From Brevundimonas sp. (GTDB lineage: Bacteria; Pseudomonadota; Alphaproteobacteria; Caulobacterales; Caulobacteraceae): 53,277 nt of DNA. The DNA is taken from positions 72,319-125,595 of the forward strand of contig NZ_JAUSOE010000030.1 of the NCBI RefSeq assembly GCF_030656255.1, written 5' to 3'. The notes under the pieces are model-generated. The model did no database searches, was not told the origin of the DNA, and worked only from the letters and a program-made list of their open reading frames with translations. This document shows, piece after piece, positions 11,427-21,097 of the stretch (its first letter is position 1; each line of letters begins with the position of its first letter). Position numbers and translations under genes: made by a program.

Positions 11427-12224
11427 ATGCGTCGTCTGCCGCTGCGTCGCATCGTCGAGGTGGTGCTGGTCCTGCTGCTGCTGGTTCAGGCGGGGCGGCT
11501 GGTCTGGCTGTTCGCGGGGCCTCAGCCGAAGCTCGAACCGGCCGGCGTCACGGCCCCGGCGGGGCCGGTGGACCTGAGTATTCTGTCGCGTTTCGACGCC
11601 TTCTTCCGCACGGGCGGGCAGGGCGCCCTGGCCGGCGCCTCGGGTGCGGACGCCAGCCAGATGCGGCTGTTCGGCGTGCGCGCGGGCGGCGCGGGCGGCG
11701 GATCGGCCATCATCGGTCTGGCGGACGGGCGTCAACTGTCCGTCGGCGTCGGCGAGGAGGTCGAACCCGGCCTGGTCTTGCAGTCTGTCGGGTCGGATTT
11801 CGTCACCCTCGCGCGCGGCCAGTCCTTGAGCCGTCTGGAATTCGCCGACACGCCCGCCGGCGCCGCCGCGCCCCCCCCGCCGCCGTCGACGCCTCAGGTG
11901 GTGGCCCCCCCGGCCGCCGCGCCGGTCTCGGCCCAGGGGGCGGTTGTCGATCCCCAGCGGCTGATGGCCCAGGCCTCGCTGCGGCCGCGAATTCAGGGGC
12001 TGGGCGTCAACGGCTTCACTGTTTCTTCCGCCGGCAATGCGTCGGAGCTGCGCAGCGCCGGGCTTCAGTCGGGCGACGTCATCCTGTCCGTCAACGGCGT
12101 GGCGCTGAACAGCCCTCAGGCCATCGGCGCCCTGCGCGGCCAACTGGCCAGCGCGCCTTCGGCCGAAATTCAATATGAGCGCGCGGGCGAGACGCGCACC
12201 ACCACCATAAGGACGCGTCCATGA
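11427..12224 (+). CDS. gspC: Type II secretion protein GspC
   Basis: A 265-residue inner-membrane protein: a short cytoplasmic N-terminus, one membrane helix (VVLVLLLLVQAGRLVWL), an HR domain (about 60-135, including LFGVRAGGAGGGSAIIGLADG), a Pro/Ala linker and a C-terminal PDZ domain (GFTVSS, then LQSGDVILSVNG). GspC links the inner-membrane platform to the secretin and helps pick substrates. An upstream open frame reaches 11253, but the domain layout favours ATG 11427, although no good ribosome site is visible. Its TGA overlaps the gspD ATG. Confidence 0.88.
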   Translation: MRRLPLRRIVEVVLVLLLLVQAGRLVWLFAGPQPKLEPAGVTAPAGPVDLSILSRFDAFFRTGGQGALAGASGADASQMRLFGVRAGGAGGGSAIIGLADGRQLSVGVGEEVEPGLVLQSVGSDFVTLARGQSLSRLEFADTPAGAAAPPPPPSTPQVVAPPAAAPVSAQGAVVDPQRLMAQASLRPRIQGLGVNGFTVSSAGNASELRSAGLQSGDVILSVNGVALNSPQAIGALRGQLASAPSAEIQYERAGETRTTTIRTRP

Positions 12225-14380
12225 CCGCCTCTCTGCGCAATCGCCTGAAGCGCTCCGGCGTCGGCGCCCTCGCTGCCGTCCTGGCCCTGCAGGCGCCCCT
12301 GGCCGCCGCGCCCGTCATGGCGCAGGAGGCGCGCCAGACCCTGAACGTCCAAGGCGCCGACATCCGCGCCTTCATCCAGGACGTGGCTCGCACGACAGGG
12401 CGCACCTTCATCGTCGATCCCGCTGTGACCGGGACGGTGACGGTGACCAGCGACCGCCCGCTGGGCCGCGCCCAGATGTTCGAGGTCTTCCTGTCCACCT
12501 TGCGGGCCAACGGCCTGGTCGTCACACCGACCCAGTCAGGCGCCTATCGCATCAGCCCGGCCCAGGGCGCGGCCCAGGGGCCGTCGACCGTCGGCGCAGA
12601 GCGGTTCTCGACCGAGGTCTTCCAACTGCGCAATATCGACGCGGCGTCCGCCGCCGAGACGATCCGGCCCCTGGTCGGGGCCCAGGGCCAGGTCCTGGCC
12701 AATCCCGGCGCCAACAGCGTGGTGGTGGCGGACTTTTCGGACAATCTGGCGCGTATCCGCTCGCTGATCGGCCGGATCGACGTGGACCGGTCCAGCTATG
12801 AGGTGGTGGCGCTGGAGAACGCCTCGGCGCGAGAGATCGCCGGGGTTCTGCAGCAAGTGATGGCCGCGCCGAGCGGCGGCGGCCAGGGAATGGTCACGGT
12901 CACGGCGGTCGAGAGCTCGAACTCCATCGTCCTGCGCGGCGACGGCCAGGCCCTGGCGCGGGTGCGCGGCCTGATCCACGACCTGGACGGCCGGTCGCGC
13001 GCCAGCCAGGACGTCAATGTCGTCTTCCTGGAACACGCCAACGCCGAACAGCTTCTGCCCGTGCTGCAACAGGTGGTCGGCCAGCCGGTCACGGCCTCGA
13101 GCAGCACGAGCCAGGGCTTGCGCACCGCACCGACCGGATCGACGACCGGCGCGTCCAGCGGCCTGTCCCGCACCGCCGCCAGCCTTGGAGGCGCGGAGGC
13201 AAACACCGGCGCCATCGGCTCGTCCACAGTGACGGCCACCGGCCAGCGCGCCACCATCGCCCGCTTCCCCGGCGCCAACGCCCTGGTCATTGCAGGGCCG
13301 GCCGATATGCAGCGGACCCTGGCCGACGTCATCCGGCGGCTGGACGTGCGCCGTCAGCAGGTGCTGATCGAGGCCATCGTGGTCGAGCTGAGCGACAACG
13401 CCGTGCGCGAGCTGGGTGTCCAGTGGCTTTACGGCGGCGAGAACGGCGTCGGCCTGACCAACTATACCGACAACGCGACCCCGCTGGTGAACATCGCCGG
13501 CGGCGCCTACTCGGCGCAACTGGACGATGACGATCCGCTCAAGGAACAGCTGCAAAACCTGGCCCTTAACAGTCTGTCGGGCGCCAACGGCTTCGTCGGC
13601 GGCGCCGCCGTGGACATCGGCGGCGGTCTGTTCGGCTTCATCATCAACGCGGCCAAGACCGACAAGGGCTCGAACCTGCTTCAGACCCCGTCGATCATGA
13701 CGCTGGACAACGAAGAGGCCACCTTCCTGGTCGGGCAGGAGGTGCCGATCACGACCGGCCAGACTTTGCTGGACGGCAACTCCAACCCCTTCACCACGAC
13801 CGATCGGAAGGACATTGGCGTGCGGCTGACGGTCAAACCCCAGATCAACGCCGGCGGCTCCATCACCCTGACGCTGCGTCAGGAGGTCTCGGCCATCAAC
13901 GGCGGGCTGACCAGCAGTTCGACGGACCTGGTGCTGGACAAGCGGGAACTGCAGACGACCCTGGTGGTCGATGACGGCGACATCGCAGTCGCCGGGGGGC
14001 TGCTGGACCAGAACGACATCATCCAGACCGACAAGATCCCGGGCCTGGGCGACCTGCCCGGCGTCGGCGCCCTGTTCCGCTCGAACAGCCGCCAGCGGGG
14101 GCGGACCAATCTGATGGTCTTCCTGCGGCCCACCATCGTTCGCACGCGTGAAGAGGCCCAGGGCCTGGCCGCCGACCGCTGGGGCTATATGCGCGATCAG
14201 CAGCAGGCGGTGCAGCCGGATCGCGAGCCCAGCCTGGACGCCCTGGTGCGCGACTATATGCGGACACAGGCGCCGGCCGCCCCGGCCAGCGGCGAACCCA
14301 TGGTCATCGCCCCGACCACGGAGGTGGCGGCGCCCGTGGCCCCGGTCGAGGTCGCGCCCCTGCCGCCGACCGGGAACTGA
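12221..14380 (+). CDS. gspD: Type II secretion outer-membrane secretin GspD
   Basis: A 719-residue secretin with a signal peptide ending near APVMA. Then come an N0 domain (TLNVQGADIRAFIQDVA), three N1-N3 repeats (about 115-345; N3 carries a long Ser/Thr/Gly insert) and the C-terminal secretin core with LLQTPSIMTLDNEEATFLVG and VGQEVPITTG. The core ends with the VPGLGDLP-type motif (here IPGLGDLPGVGALF) and a short Pro/Ala tail that may bind a pilotin. It forms the ring through which folded proteins leave the cell. It overlaps gspC by four bases. No pilotin gene is visible here. Confidence 0.96.
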   Translation: MTASLRNRLKRSGVGALAAVLALQAPLAAAPVMAQEARQTLNVQGADIRAFIQDVARTTGRTFIVDPAVTGTVTVTSDRPLGRAQMFEVFLSTLRANGLVVTPTQSGAYRISPAQGAAQGPSTVGAERFSTEVFQLRNIDAASAAETIRPLVGAQGQVLANPGANSVVVADFSDNLARIRSLIGRIDVDRSSYEVVALENASAREIAGVLQQVMAAPSGGGQGMVTVTAVESSNSIVLRGDGQALARVRGLIHDLDGRSRASQDVNVVFLEHANAEQLLPVLQQVVGQPVTASSSTSQGLRTAPTGSTTGASSGLSRTAASLGGAEANTGAIGSSTVTATGQRATIARFPGANALVIAGPADMQRTLADVIRRLDVRRQQVLIEAIVVELSDNAVRELGVQWLYGGENGVGLTNYTDNATPLVNIAGGAYSAQLDDDDPLKEQLQNLALNSLSGANGFVGGAAVDIGGGLFGFIINAAKTDKGSNLLQTPSIMTLDNEEATFLVGQEVPITTGQTLLDGNSNPFTTTDRKDIGVRLTVKPQINAGGSITLTLRQEVSAINGGLTSSSTDLVLDKRELQTTLVVDDGDIAVAGGLLDQNDIIQTDKIPGLGDLPGVGALFRSNSRQRGRTNLMVFLRPTIVRTREEAQGLAADRWGYMRDQQQAVQPDREPSLDALVRDYMRTQAPAAPASGEPMVIAPTTEVAAPVAPVEVAPLPPTGN

Positions 14381-14384
14381 TCCC

Positions 14385-15881
14385 ATGATCACCCTGGTCA
14401 GCCCCAGCCTGCCCTATGGATTCGCCAAACGGCACGGCGTCCTGCTGCTGGACGCCGGCGAGGTGGCGCGTGTAGGGCTGCGCGAGGGGGCGGACCCCAA
14501 GGCCCTGATCGAGGCGCGTCGCGTCCTGGGTCGGCCGCTGGCGGTCGAGACGCTGAGCCAGGCGGCCTTCGACCGCCAACTGTCGGAGGTCTATGCCGGC
14601 GATCATCTGGCGGCGACCGACGGCGATGATCTGGACATGCCGGCCGGGCTGGACAGTCTGATCGACGACATCCCGGCGGCGGCGGACCTGCTGGATACGG
14701 CCGATGACGCCCCGGTGATCCGGCTGATCAACGGGATCATCGCCGAGGCGGTGCGGACGGGCGCCTCCGACATCCATCTGGAAACCTATGAGACCGCCCT
14801 GCTGGTGCGGATGCGGATCGATGGGGTTCTGCGCGAGGCCCTGAGCCTGAACCCGCGCATCGCGCCCCTGCTGGTGTCGCGCATCAAGGTGATGGCGCGG
14901 CTGGACATCGCCGAGAAGCGCGTCCCGCAGGACGGGCGCATCCCCCTGGCCCTCGGCGGCAAGACGCTGGACGTGCGGGTCTCGACCCTGCCGTCGCGTG
15001 GCGGCGAGCGGGTGGTGATGCGGATCCTGGACAAGGATCAGGCCGGACTGACCCTGGACCGGCTGGGCATGGGGCCCGACGCGCTTGTCGCCTTCCGCGC
15101 GGCCCTGGCCGAACCGAACGGCATCATTCTGGTCACGGGGCCGACGGGGTCCGGCAAGACCACCAGCCTGTACGCCGGCCTGGCCCTGCTGAACGATCAG
15201 ACGCGCAATATTCTGACGGTCGAGGATCCGGTCGAATACGCCATCGACGGCGTCGGCCAGACCCAGGTCAACACCAAGGTCGGCATGACCTTCGCCGCGG
15301 GCCTGCGCGCCATCCTGCGCCAGGATCCGGACGTGGTCATGGTGGGGGAAATCCGCGACGTGGAGACGGCGGGGGTCGCGGTTCAGGCCGCCCTGACCGG
15401 CCACCTGGTGCTGTCCACCGTCCACACCAATGATGCGGCGGGGGCGGTGACGCGGCTGCGCGACATGGGGGTGGAGCCCTTCCTGCTGGCCTCGACCCTG
15501 CGGCTGATCGTGGCCCAGCGGCTGGTGCGCCGGCTGTGCGAGCATTGCCGCACGCCGGAGGTCGCCGACAAGCCGACCGCGAAACTGATCGGCGCCAAGG
15601 CCGGGGTGCGCGTCTGGCGTCCGCACGGCTGCGCCCATTGCAGCAGCACCGGCTATGTCGGCCGGGTCGGCCTGTACGAAGTGCTGAAGATCGACGACCG
15701 TGTACGCCGTCTGATCGCGGCCGAGGCGGACGAGGACGCGGTGGTCGCCGCCGCCTTCGCCGGGGGCGGAACCTTGACGGAACGCGCGCGCGCCCTGGTG
15801 CTGGACGGCGTCACCTCGGTCGAGGAGGCGGTGCGCGTCGCCCGCCAAGAGACCGCGACCGATCCGGCGGAGGCGGCCTGA
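14385..15881 (+). CDS. gspE: Type II secretion ATPase GspE
   Basis: A 498-residue cytoplasmic ATPase that drives pseudopilus growth. The N1E region includes AKRHGVLLL, and the core holds Walker [11 protein letters not shown], an Asp box, Walker B VMVGEIRD, a His box (LSTVHTNDA) and the tetra-cysteine zinc motif CEHC...CAHC near residues 385-420. ATG 14385 follows the gspD stop by four bases. An earlier in-frame start would lie inside gspD and would add an arginine-rich stretch unlike the family. The final A of its TGA is the first base of gspF. Confidence 0.96.
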   Translation: MITLVSPSLPYGFAKRHGVLLLDAGEVARVGLREGADPKALIEARRVLGRPLAVETLSQAAFDRQLSEVYAGDHLAATDGDDLDMPAGLDSLIDDIPAAADLLDTADDAPVIRLINGIIAEAVRTGASDIHLETYETALLVRMRIDGVLREALSLNPRIAPLLVSRIKVMARLDIAEKRVPQDGRIPLALGGKTLDVRVSTLPSRGGERVVMRILDKDQAGLTLDRLGMGPDALVAFRAALAEPNGIILVTGPTGSGKTTSLYAGLALLNDQTRNILTVEDPVEYAIDGVGQTQVNTKVGMTFAAGLRAILRQDPDVVMVGEIRDVETAGVAVQAALTGHLVLSTVHTNDAAGAVTRLRDMGVEPFLLASTLRLIVAQRLVRRLCEHCRTPEVADKPTAKLIGAKAGVRVWRPHGCAHCSSTGYVGRVGLYEVLKIDDRVRRLIAAEADEDAVVAAAFAGGGTLTERARALVLDGVTSVEEAVRVARQETATDPAEAA

Positions 15882-17101
15882 TGGCGGCCTTCGACTATGT
15901 CGCCGTCGATGCGGCGGGCCGCACCGTCTCCGGCGCCGTCACGGCGGCGGACGAGGCGACGGCGCGAGGGCAGTTGACGCGTCGCCGGCTGATGCCGCTG
16001 GAACTGACGCCGGCCCGGATGGCGGCGCGGTCCGAACGGGGCGGCTCAGGTTCGGTCCGGGGCGACCGGCTGAACGCCAAGACCCTGGCCCTGACCACCC
16101 GCCAACTGGCCACCCTGATCTCGGTCGCGCCCATCGAAGAGGCCCTGCGCACCTTGGCGCTTCAGGCGGACCGGCCGGTCGTGCGGCGGGTTCTGGAAGG
16201 CGTCCATGCCGGGGTGATGGAAGGGCGGCGTCTGTCGGACGCCATGGCGCTTCAGGGCCAGGCTTTTCCGCCCCTGTACCGGGCCATGGTCTCGGCCGGG
16301 GAACAATCGGGCGCCTTGCAGCCGATCCTGGAACGCCTGGCCGACGGCTTGGAGCGGGACCAGCAGGTCCGCGGCAAGGTGATCACCGCCGTGGTCTATC
16401 CCAGCGTCCTGGCCGTCGTGGCCCTGGGCGTGATCAGCATTCTGATGACCTTCGTCGTGCCCAAGGTGGTCGATCAGTTCGAGAGCATGAACCAGACCCT
16501 GCCGCTGCTGACGCGGCTGGTGATCGGGGTGTCGGACTTGATGCGGAACTGGGGCTGGCTGTTCCTGATCGTGCTGGCCGGGCTGATCGCCGCAGGCGTT
16601 GTCGTGCGGCGCCGACCCGAGATCCGGCTGCGGATCGACCAGACGATGCTGAAATTGCCGGTCATCGGCCGGCTGACGCGGGATCTGCACGGCGCCAAGA
16701 TGGCGCGCACCCTGTCGACCATGATCGCCGCCGGCCTGCCGGTGCTGGAAGGCCTGACCATCACCGCCCGCACTGTGTCCAACATGGCTCTGCGTCAGGC
16801 GACGGAATCCATGGGCGAGGCGGTGCGCGAGGGCGGGGGGCTGTCGGCCGCCATGCGCCGCGCCGACGTCTTTCCCCCGCTGCTGGTCTATATGACCGCC
16901 TCGGGCGAGAGCAGCGGACGGCTGGAGCCGATGCTGGAACGCGCCGCCGACTATCTGGAACGCGAGTTCTCGACCTTCACCGCCGTGATGCTGAGCCTGC
17001 TGGAGCCCGCCATCATCGTTGTCATGGGCGGGGTGGTCGCGATGATCGTCCTGTCGATCCTGCTGCCCATACTTCAGATCAACACCCTGGCCATGGGGTG
17101 A
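15881..17101 (+). CDS. gspF: Type II secretion inner-membrane platform protein GspF
   Basis: A 406-residue protein with two homologous GspF cytoplasmic domains (about 70-190 and 275-395) and three membrane helices, including VVYPSVLAVVALGVISILMTF and a C-terminal one ending in LPILQINTLAMG. Conserved repeats EQSGALQPILERLA and ESSGRLEPMLERAA mark the two halves. It is the platform protein that couples GspE to pseudopilin assembly. The start shares a base with the gspE stop (TGATG). Confidence 0.95.
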   Translation: MAAFDYVAVDAAGRTVSGAVTAADEATARGQLTRRRLMPLELTPARMAARSERGGSGSVRGDRLNAKTLALTTRQLATLISVAPIEEALRTLALQADRPVVRRVLEGVHAGVMEGRRLSDAMALQGQAFPPLYRAMVSAGEQSGALQPILERLADGLERDQQVRGKVITAVVYPSVLAVVALGVISILMTFVVPKVVDQFESMNQTLPLLTRLVIGVSDLMRNWGWLFLIVLAGLIAAGVVVRRRPEIRLRIDQTMLKLPVIGRLTRDLHGAKMARTLSTMIAAGLPVLEGLTITARTVSNMALRQATESMGEAVREGGGLSAAMRRADVFPPLLVYMTASGESSGRLEPMLERAADYLEREFSTFTAVMLSLLEPAIIVVMGGVVAMIVLSILLPILQINTLAMG

Positions 17102-17114
17102 GGAGAGTTTAGTG

Positions 17115-17564
17115 ATGACGTCAGAAAATCAGAACAAGCGTAAGAAGCGTCAGGGTTTCACCCTGGTCGAGCTGATGGTGGTCATCGTCATCATCGGCCT
17201 GCTGGCGACGGTCGTCGCCCTGAACGTCCTGCCCAGCCAGGACCGGGCCATGGTCGGCAAGGCCAAGGCGGATATCTCGGTTCTGGAACAGGCGATCGAG
17301 ACCTATCGCCTGGACAATCTGAACTTCCCCACCGACCAGCAGGGACTCGAGGCCCTGGTCGCGGCGCCGGCCGGTCTGACCCAGCCGGAACGCTATCGTC
17401 AGGGCGGCTATGTGCGCCGTCTGCCGGAAGACCCGTGGGGCAACCCCTACCGCTACCGTCGCCAGAGCGCGCACGGCCAGCAGTTCGACGTCTACTCCCT
17501 TGGGGCGGACGGCAAGGAAGGGGGCGAGGGCAATGACGCGGACCTCGGCAACTGGCAGGGCTAG
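17115..17564 (+). CDS. gspG: Major pseudopilin GspG
   Basis: A 149-residue major pseudopilin. The prepilin cleavage motif RQGFTLVELMVVIVIIG carries the invariant Glu5, and the globular part has FPTDQQGLEALV and LPEDPWGNPYRY, standard for GspG, with a calcium-site-like C-terminus (SLGADGKEGGEGNDADLGNW). ATG 17115 is seven bases after GAGGAGAG. A GTG three bases earlier is also in frame. It polymerises into the pseudopilus after cleavage by a prepilin peptidase, which is not encoded here. Confidence 0.96.
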   Translation: MTSENQNKRKKRQGFTLVELMVVIVIIGLLATVVALNVLPSQDRAMVGKAKADISVLEQAIETYRLDNLNFPTDQQGLEALVAAPAGLTQPERYRQGGYVRRLPEDPWGNPYRYRRQSAHGQQFDVYSLGADGKEGGEGNDADLGNWQG

Positions 17565-17997
17565 CCTTCAGCGTCGCCGTTCTGGATTCACCCTCGTCGA
17601 GCTGATGGTCACGGTGGCCGTCATCGGATTGGCGGCGGGGGCGGTGGCCCTGTCCTTGCCTGACCCTCGACCCGCCGTGGGCCTGGAGGCGGAGCAGTTC
17701 GCCGCCCGACTGTCGCGCGCCCGCGAGGAGGCGATCCTGACCAATCGGCCGGTGGCGGCCGATGCGGACACGGCCGGCTACGGCTTTTCCAGTTTCGACG
17801 GCGCCGTCTGGACGCCGCTGAACGGCGTCTTCATCGCCCGCACCTGGGGCGAGGGCGTCGCAGCGCCGGCGGATCCCGTGCGCATCGTCTTCGATCCTAC
17901 CGGCGTGGCCGACCCGGCGCGCGTCCGGCTGACCCGCGACAACCAGTCCCGCACCGTCACGGTCGATGGCGCGGGCGAGGTGTCGATCCATGGTTGA
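17533..17997 (+). CDS. gspH: Minor pseudopilin GspH
   Basis: A 154-residue minor pseudopilin with the processing motif RSGFTLVELMVTVAVIG and a beta-rich globular domain (LEAEQFAARLSRAREEAILTN). ATG 17533 lies inside the end of gspG, overlapping it by 32 bp in another frame. The leader is short and basic (about 18 residues to the Gly). The long overlap suggests strict coupling with gspG. Its stop overlaps the gspI start. Confidence 0.88.
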   Translation: MTRTSATGRASLQRRRSGFTLVELMVTVAVIGLAAGAVALSLPDPRPAVGLEAEQFAARLSRAREEAILTNRPVAADADTAGYGFSSFDGAVWTPLNGVFIARTWGEGVAAPADPVRIVFDPTGVADPARVRLTRDNQSRTVTVDGAGEVSIHG

Positions 17998-18397
17998 CTT
18001 CGCCCCAGCGTGGCGACGCCGCCCGGCGAGCGGCAGGGCTCAACACGCCCGCGCCGGGTTTACGTTGATCGAAATGCTGGTGGCCCTGGCGGTGTTCGCC
18101 CTGGCGGCCATGGCCCTGTTGAACCTGTCGGGCGAGAGCACCCGTTCCGCCGTGCGCGTCGAGGCGCGCACCCTGGGCGGTCTGGTGGCCGAGAATGTTG
18201 CAGCCGAGGCCATGATCGCGCCCAGCCTGCCGGTCGGCGAAGTCAGCGGCGAAACCCAGATGGCCGGCCGCGTCTGGCGCTGGCGTCGCGTTGTCACCGG
18301 GACGGAAGTCGCCGGCATGGGCCGGATCGACGTGCGGGTCTTCACTGAAGAGGGCCAGGTGGCGGACCGCGTCCTGTTCCGGGCGGCCGGGGCATGA
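17990..18397 (+). CDS. gspI: Minor pseudopilin GspI
   Basis: A 135-residue minor pseudopilin. The motif RAGFTLIEMLVALAVFALAAM with Glu5 is typical, followed by a GspI-like domain (LGGLVAENVAAEAMI). The Arg-rich leader of about 25 residues is long but acceptable. It overlaps gspH by eight bases and gspJ by four. In other systems GspI, J and K form the tip complex of the pseudopilus. Confidence 0.9.
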   Translation: MVDFAPAWRRRPASGRAQHARAGFTLIEMLVALAVFALAAMALLNLSGESTRSAVRVEARTLGGLVAENVAAEAMIAPSLPVGEVSGETQMAGRVWRWRRVVTGTEVAGMGRIDVRVFTEEGQVADRVLFRAAGA

Positions 18398-19005
18398 GGC
18401 CGTCGGGTACGAAGCCGCGGGATCGGCGGGCGGGGTTCACCCTGGTCGAGGTCCTGGTCTCGCTGGCCATCTTCGCCCTGTTGGCCGGGGCCGGCGCCCT
18501 GGTGCTGAGTCAGACCATCGACACCCGGTTCGCCATTCGCGCCGAGACCGACCGCACCGGCGATCTGCAGCGGACGCGCGCCCTGCTGAAGGCCGATCTG
18601 GCCCAGGCGGCGCCGCGTCGCACGCGCGGCCCGACCGGCCGGCCCCTGCCGCGCGCCCTGATGGGGCAGGAGACGCCCAGCGACCCTATTCTGGTCCTGG
18701 TTCGCAACGGGTGGTCCAATCCGGATGGGGCGGCGCGCCCATCGCTGCAGAGGGTCGAATACCGGGTGGTCGAGGATCGGCTGGAACGTCGCGTCTCCCC
18801 CTATCTTGACGGCGCCCGCGCTGGACCGCCCCAGGTTCTGTATCGCGGGGTCAAGGACGCAACAGTGACCTTCATCCTGAACGGATCCGAGGCCCCGGCC
18901 TTCATCTCGACCAGCGACCGGCCGTTGCCGGACGCGGTGCGGATCGTCATGACCCTGGACGGTTTCGGCCGCCTGGATCAGCTGTTCCTGGTCGCCGCTG
19001 CATGA
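18394..19005 (+). CDS. gspJ: Minor pseudopilin GspJ
   Basis: A 203-residue minor pseudopilin with motif RAGFTLVEVLVSLAIFALLAG and the large beta domain characteristic of GspJ (LVRNGWSNPDG, LQRVEYRVVEDRLERR, VLYRGVKDATVTF). It starts within the gspI stop (ATGA) and ends in an ATGA overlap with gspK. It acts with GspI and GspK at the pseudopilus tip. Confidence 0.92.
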   Translation: MRPSGTKPRDRRAGFTLVEVLVSLAIFALLAGAGALVLSQTIDTRFAIRAETDRTGDLQRTRALLKADLAQAAPRRTRGPTGRPLPRALMGQETPSDPILVLVRNGWSNPDGAARPSLQRVEYRVVEDRLERRVSPYLDGARAGPPQVLYRGVKDATVTFILNGSEAPAFISTSDRPLPDAVRIVMTLDGFGRLDQLFLVAAA

Positions 19006-19988
19006 GACGGCTGCGGGGATCGCGCGAGGGCATGGCCCTGCTGACCGTGCTGCTGCTGGTGGCGGTGATGGCGGTCGTGGCGGTCGCCATTCTGGACGAC
19101 GTGCGCTTCTCGGTGCGCCGCACCACCAACGCCGAGACCCAGGCCCAGGCCCAATGGTACGCCGCCGGCGCCGAAAGTCTGGCGCGGCGCCAGATCGCCG
19201 ACCTGATGAAGGCCGATCCCGCCCGCACCCCGCTGGAGCCGCGCTGGAACGGCCGAGTGCTGGAGTTTCCGGTGGAGGAGGGGACGATCCGCGCCGTGAT
19301 CACGGACGGCCAAGCCTGTTTCAACCTGAACAGCCTGGTGTTCGGCCAGGGCGAGGACCTGTTCCCCCGCCCCGAAGCCACGACCCAGTTCGTCGCCCTG
19401 GGGGCCGCCCTGGGCCTGTCGCGCGCCCGGATGGCGGCTGCGGCCGCCGCCCTGACCGACTGGATGGACAATGACGCCGAAGCTTCGCCCGGCGGGGCCG
19501 AGGATGCGCGTTACGCCGGCCTGTCCACGCCGTATCGCACCGGCGGCGTCATCCTGGCGGACGTCAGCGAGATGCGGGCGGTCGCCAATATGGACGACGA
19601 CCTGTATCGGCGGCTGCGCCCCTATGTCTGCGCCCTGCCGGCGACCACCCAGACCACGCTGAACATCAACACCCTGACCCCGGCCGAGGCGCCCCTGCTG
19701 GTCATGCTGACCCAAGGTGAAGTGGGACTTCAGGGCGCGCGCGCCGCCATCGCCGCGCGGCCGGTTCTGGGCTGGTCCAGCGTCGACGCCTTCTGGGGCC
19801 AGCCGGCGCTCAAGGGCTTCACGCCTGATGAGGAGACAAGCGGGCAAGTCTCGCTGTTGACACGCTATTTCGATCTTCGGGTCGATATCGATTACGGCGG
19901 CGCCCACGCCGTCCGCACTGCTCTCCTGTACGCCGCGCCGGACGGCGCCGTGCGCACTGTCATTCGCCGCTGGACCCCTGAAGAATGA
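19002..19988 (+). CDS. gspK: Minor pseudopilin GspK
   Basis: A 328-residue protein, the largest minor pseudopilin. The N-terminal motif REGMALLTVLLLVAVMAVVAV has Thr at position +5 instead of Glu. Absence of Glu5 is a known GspK trait fitting its place at the very tip. The body has the GspK helical insert (FNLNSLVFGQGEDLF, then LTDWMDNDAEASPGGAED) and NINTLTPAEAPLLVMLT. Four-base overlaps tie it to gspJ and gspL. Confidence 0.93.
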   Translation: MRRLRGSREGMALLTVLLLVAVMAVVAVAILDDVRFSVRRTTNAETQAQAQWYAAGAESLARRQIADLMKADPARTPLEPRWNGRVLEFPVEEGTIRAVITDGQACFNLNSLVFGQGEDLFPRPEATTQFVALGAALGLSRARMAAAAAALTDWMDNDAEASPGGAEDARYAGLSTPYRTGGVILADVSEMRAVANMDDDLYRRLRPYVCALPATTQTTLNINTLTPAEAPLLVMLTQGEVGLQGARAAIAARPVLGWSSVDAFWGQPALKGFTPDEETSGQVSLLTRYFDLRVDIDYGGAHAVRTALLYAAPDGAVRTVIRRWTPEE

Positions 19989-21097
19989 GCCAGACCCGTA
20001 TCGTCATCATCCCCCCGGCGGCCTCGATGCCGGCGCCCTTCCTGACGTTCGACGCCGGGGGACGGGTGCTGCAACGCGGCTCCCTGTTGCTGGAAGACTC
20101 GGCCGCGGCGCCCGATGTCCGCCCCGATCTGCGAACGGTGGCCGTCGCCCCGGGCGCCGATGTCCTGGTGCGCTGGCTGGACCTGCCGGTCGGCGGGGCG
20201 GCCCAGGTGCGGGCGGCGGCGCGTTGGGCCTTGAAGGACGATCTGGCCGGCGATCCTGAGCGCACGGTCGTGGCCCTGGGCCCGGTCGTCGGCGAGGGGC
20301 CGCGTCTGGTCGCCGCCGTGGGTGCGGGTCTGCTGGAGGCGTGGATCGACTATCTGGCCGCCCTGGGCGTGACGCCGGCCGCCGTTGTGCCCGACTGTCT
20401 GATCCTGCCGGCGCCGGCGGACGACGCGCTCAGCGCCGCCGTCTTCGGGGCCGACATGGGTCTGCGCGGCATGGATTTCGCGGCCACGGTCCAGTCCGAT
20501 CTGGTCGAGGCGGTGGCGGGCGGGCGCCCGTTGATCCGCGTGGACGATCCCGAGACGATGGAGCGGCTGCTGGCGGCCGCAGCGGCGGCGCCGGCCGTTG
20601 ATCTGTTGTCCGGCCTGGAGCGCAGGCGCGAGGTCCGGGCGGGCGGCTGGCGGTTGGCGGCCGGTCTGGCGGCGGCTCTGGTGGTGTCGCCCCTGATCCT
20701 GACCCTGGCCGCCGGCGCGCGCGATCAGGTCGCCGCCGACCGGGCCGAACGCCGGACCCTGGCCCTGATCAGCGAAACCCTGCCCGACGCCGCCCGCGCC
20801 AGCGATCCGATGGAGGCGGCGCGTCGCCAGATCGCCGTGGCCCCGCCGCCGGGCGGCCTGGCCTCGGTCAGCGCCGCCCTGTTCGCTGCCGTGGAACAGG
20901 TCGAGGGCGCGGAACTGGACAGTCTGAGCGCCGATCCCGGCCAGGGGGTGCGCGCGACCGTCAGCTATCCGGCCTTTTCGGATCTGGAGACCTTGAGGAC
21001 CGCCCTGGCCGCCTCGGGCCTGTCCATGTCCGACGCCTCGACCGTCGAGGACGGCGGGCGGGTGGTCAGTGAAATCATCGTGGGAGGCGCCGCATGA
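19985..21097 (+). CDS. gspL: Type II secretion inner-membrane protein GspL
   Basis: A 370-residue protein with an actin-like cytoplasmic domain (about 1-210, including ARWALKDDLA) that binds GspE in studied systems, one membrane helix (about residues 222-242) and a periplasmic ferredoxin-like domain at the C-terminus (ATVSYPAFSDLETLRTALAA). It anchors GspE to the platform with GspM. Four-base overlaps join it to gspK and gspM. The sequence is divergent, as usual for GspL, but its place in the operon is decisive. Confidence 0.88.
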   Translation: MSQTRIVIIPPAASMPAPFLTFDAGGRVLQRGSLLLEDSAAAPDVRPDLRTVAVAPGADVLVRWLDLPVGGAAQVRAAARWALKDDLAGDPERTVVALGPVVGEGPRLVAAVGAGLLEAWIDYLAALGVTPAAVVPDCLILPAPADDALSAAVFGADMGLRGMDFAATVQSDLVEAVAGGRPLIRVDDPETMERLLAAAAAAPAVDLLSGLERRREVRAGGWRLAAGLAAALVVSPLILTLAAGARDQVAADRAERRTLALISETLPDAARASDPMEAARRQIAVAPPPGGLASVSAALFAAVEQVEGAELDSLSADPGQGVRATVSYPAFSDLETLRTALAASGLSMSDASTVEDGGRVVSEIIVGGAA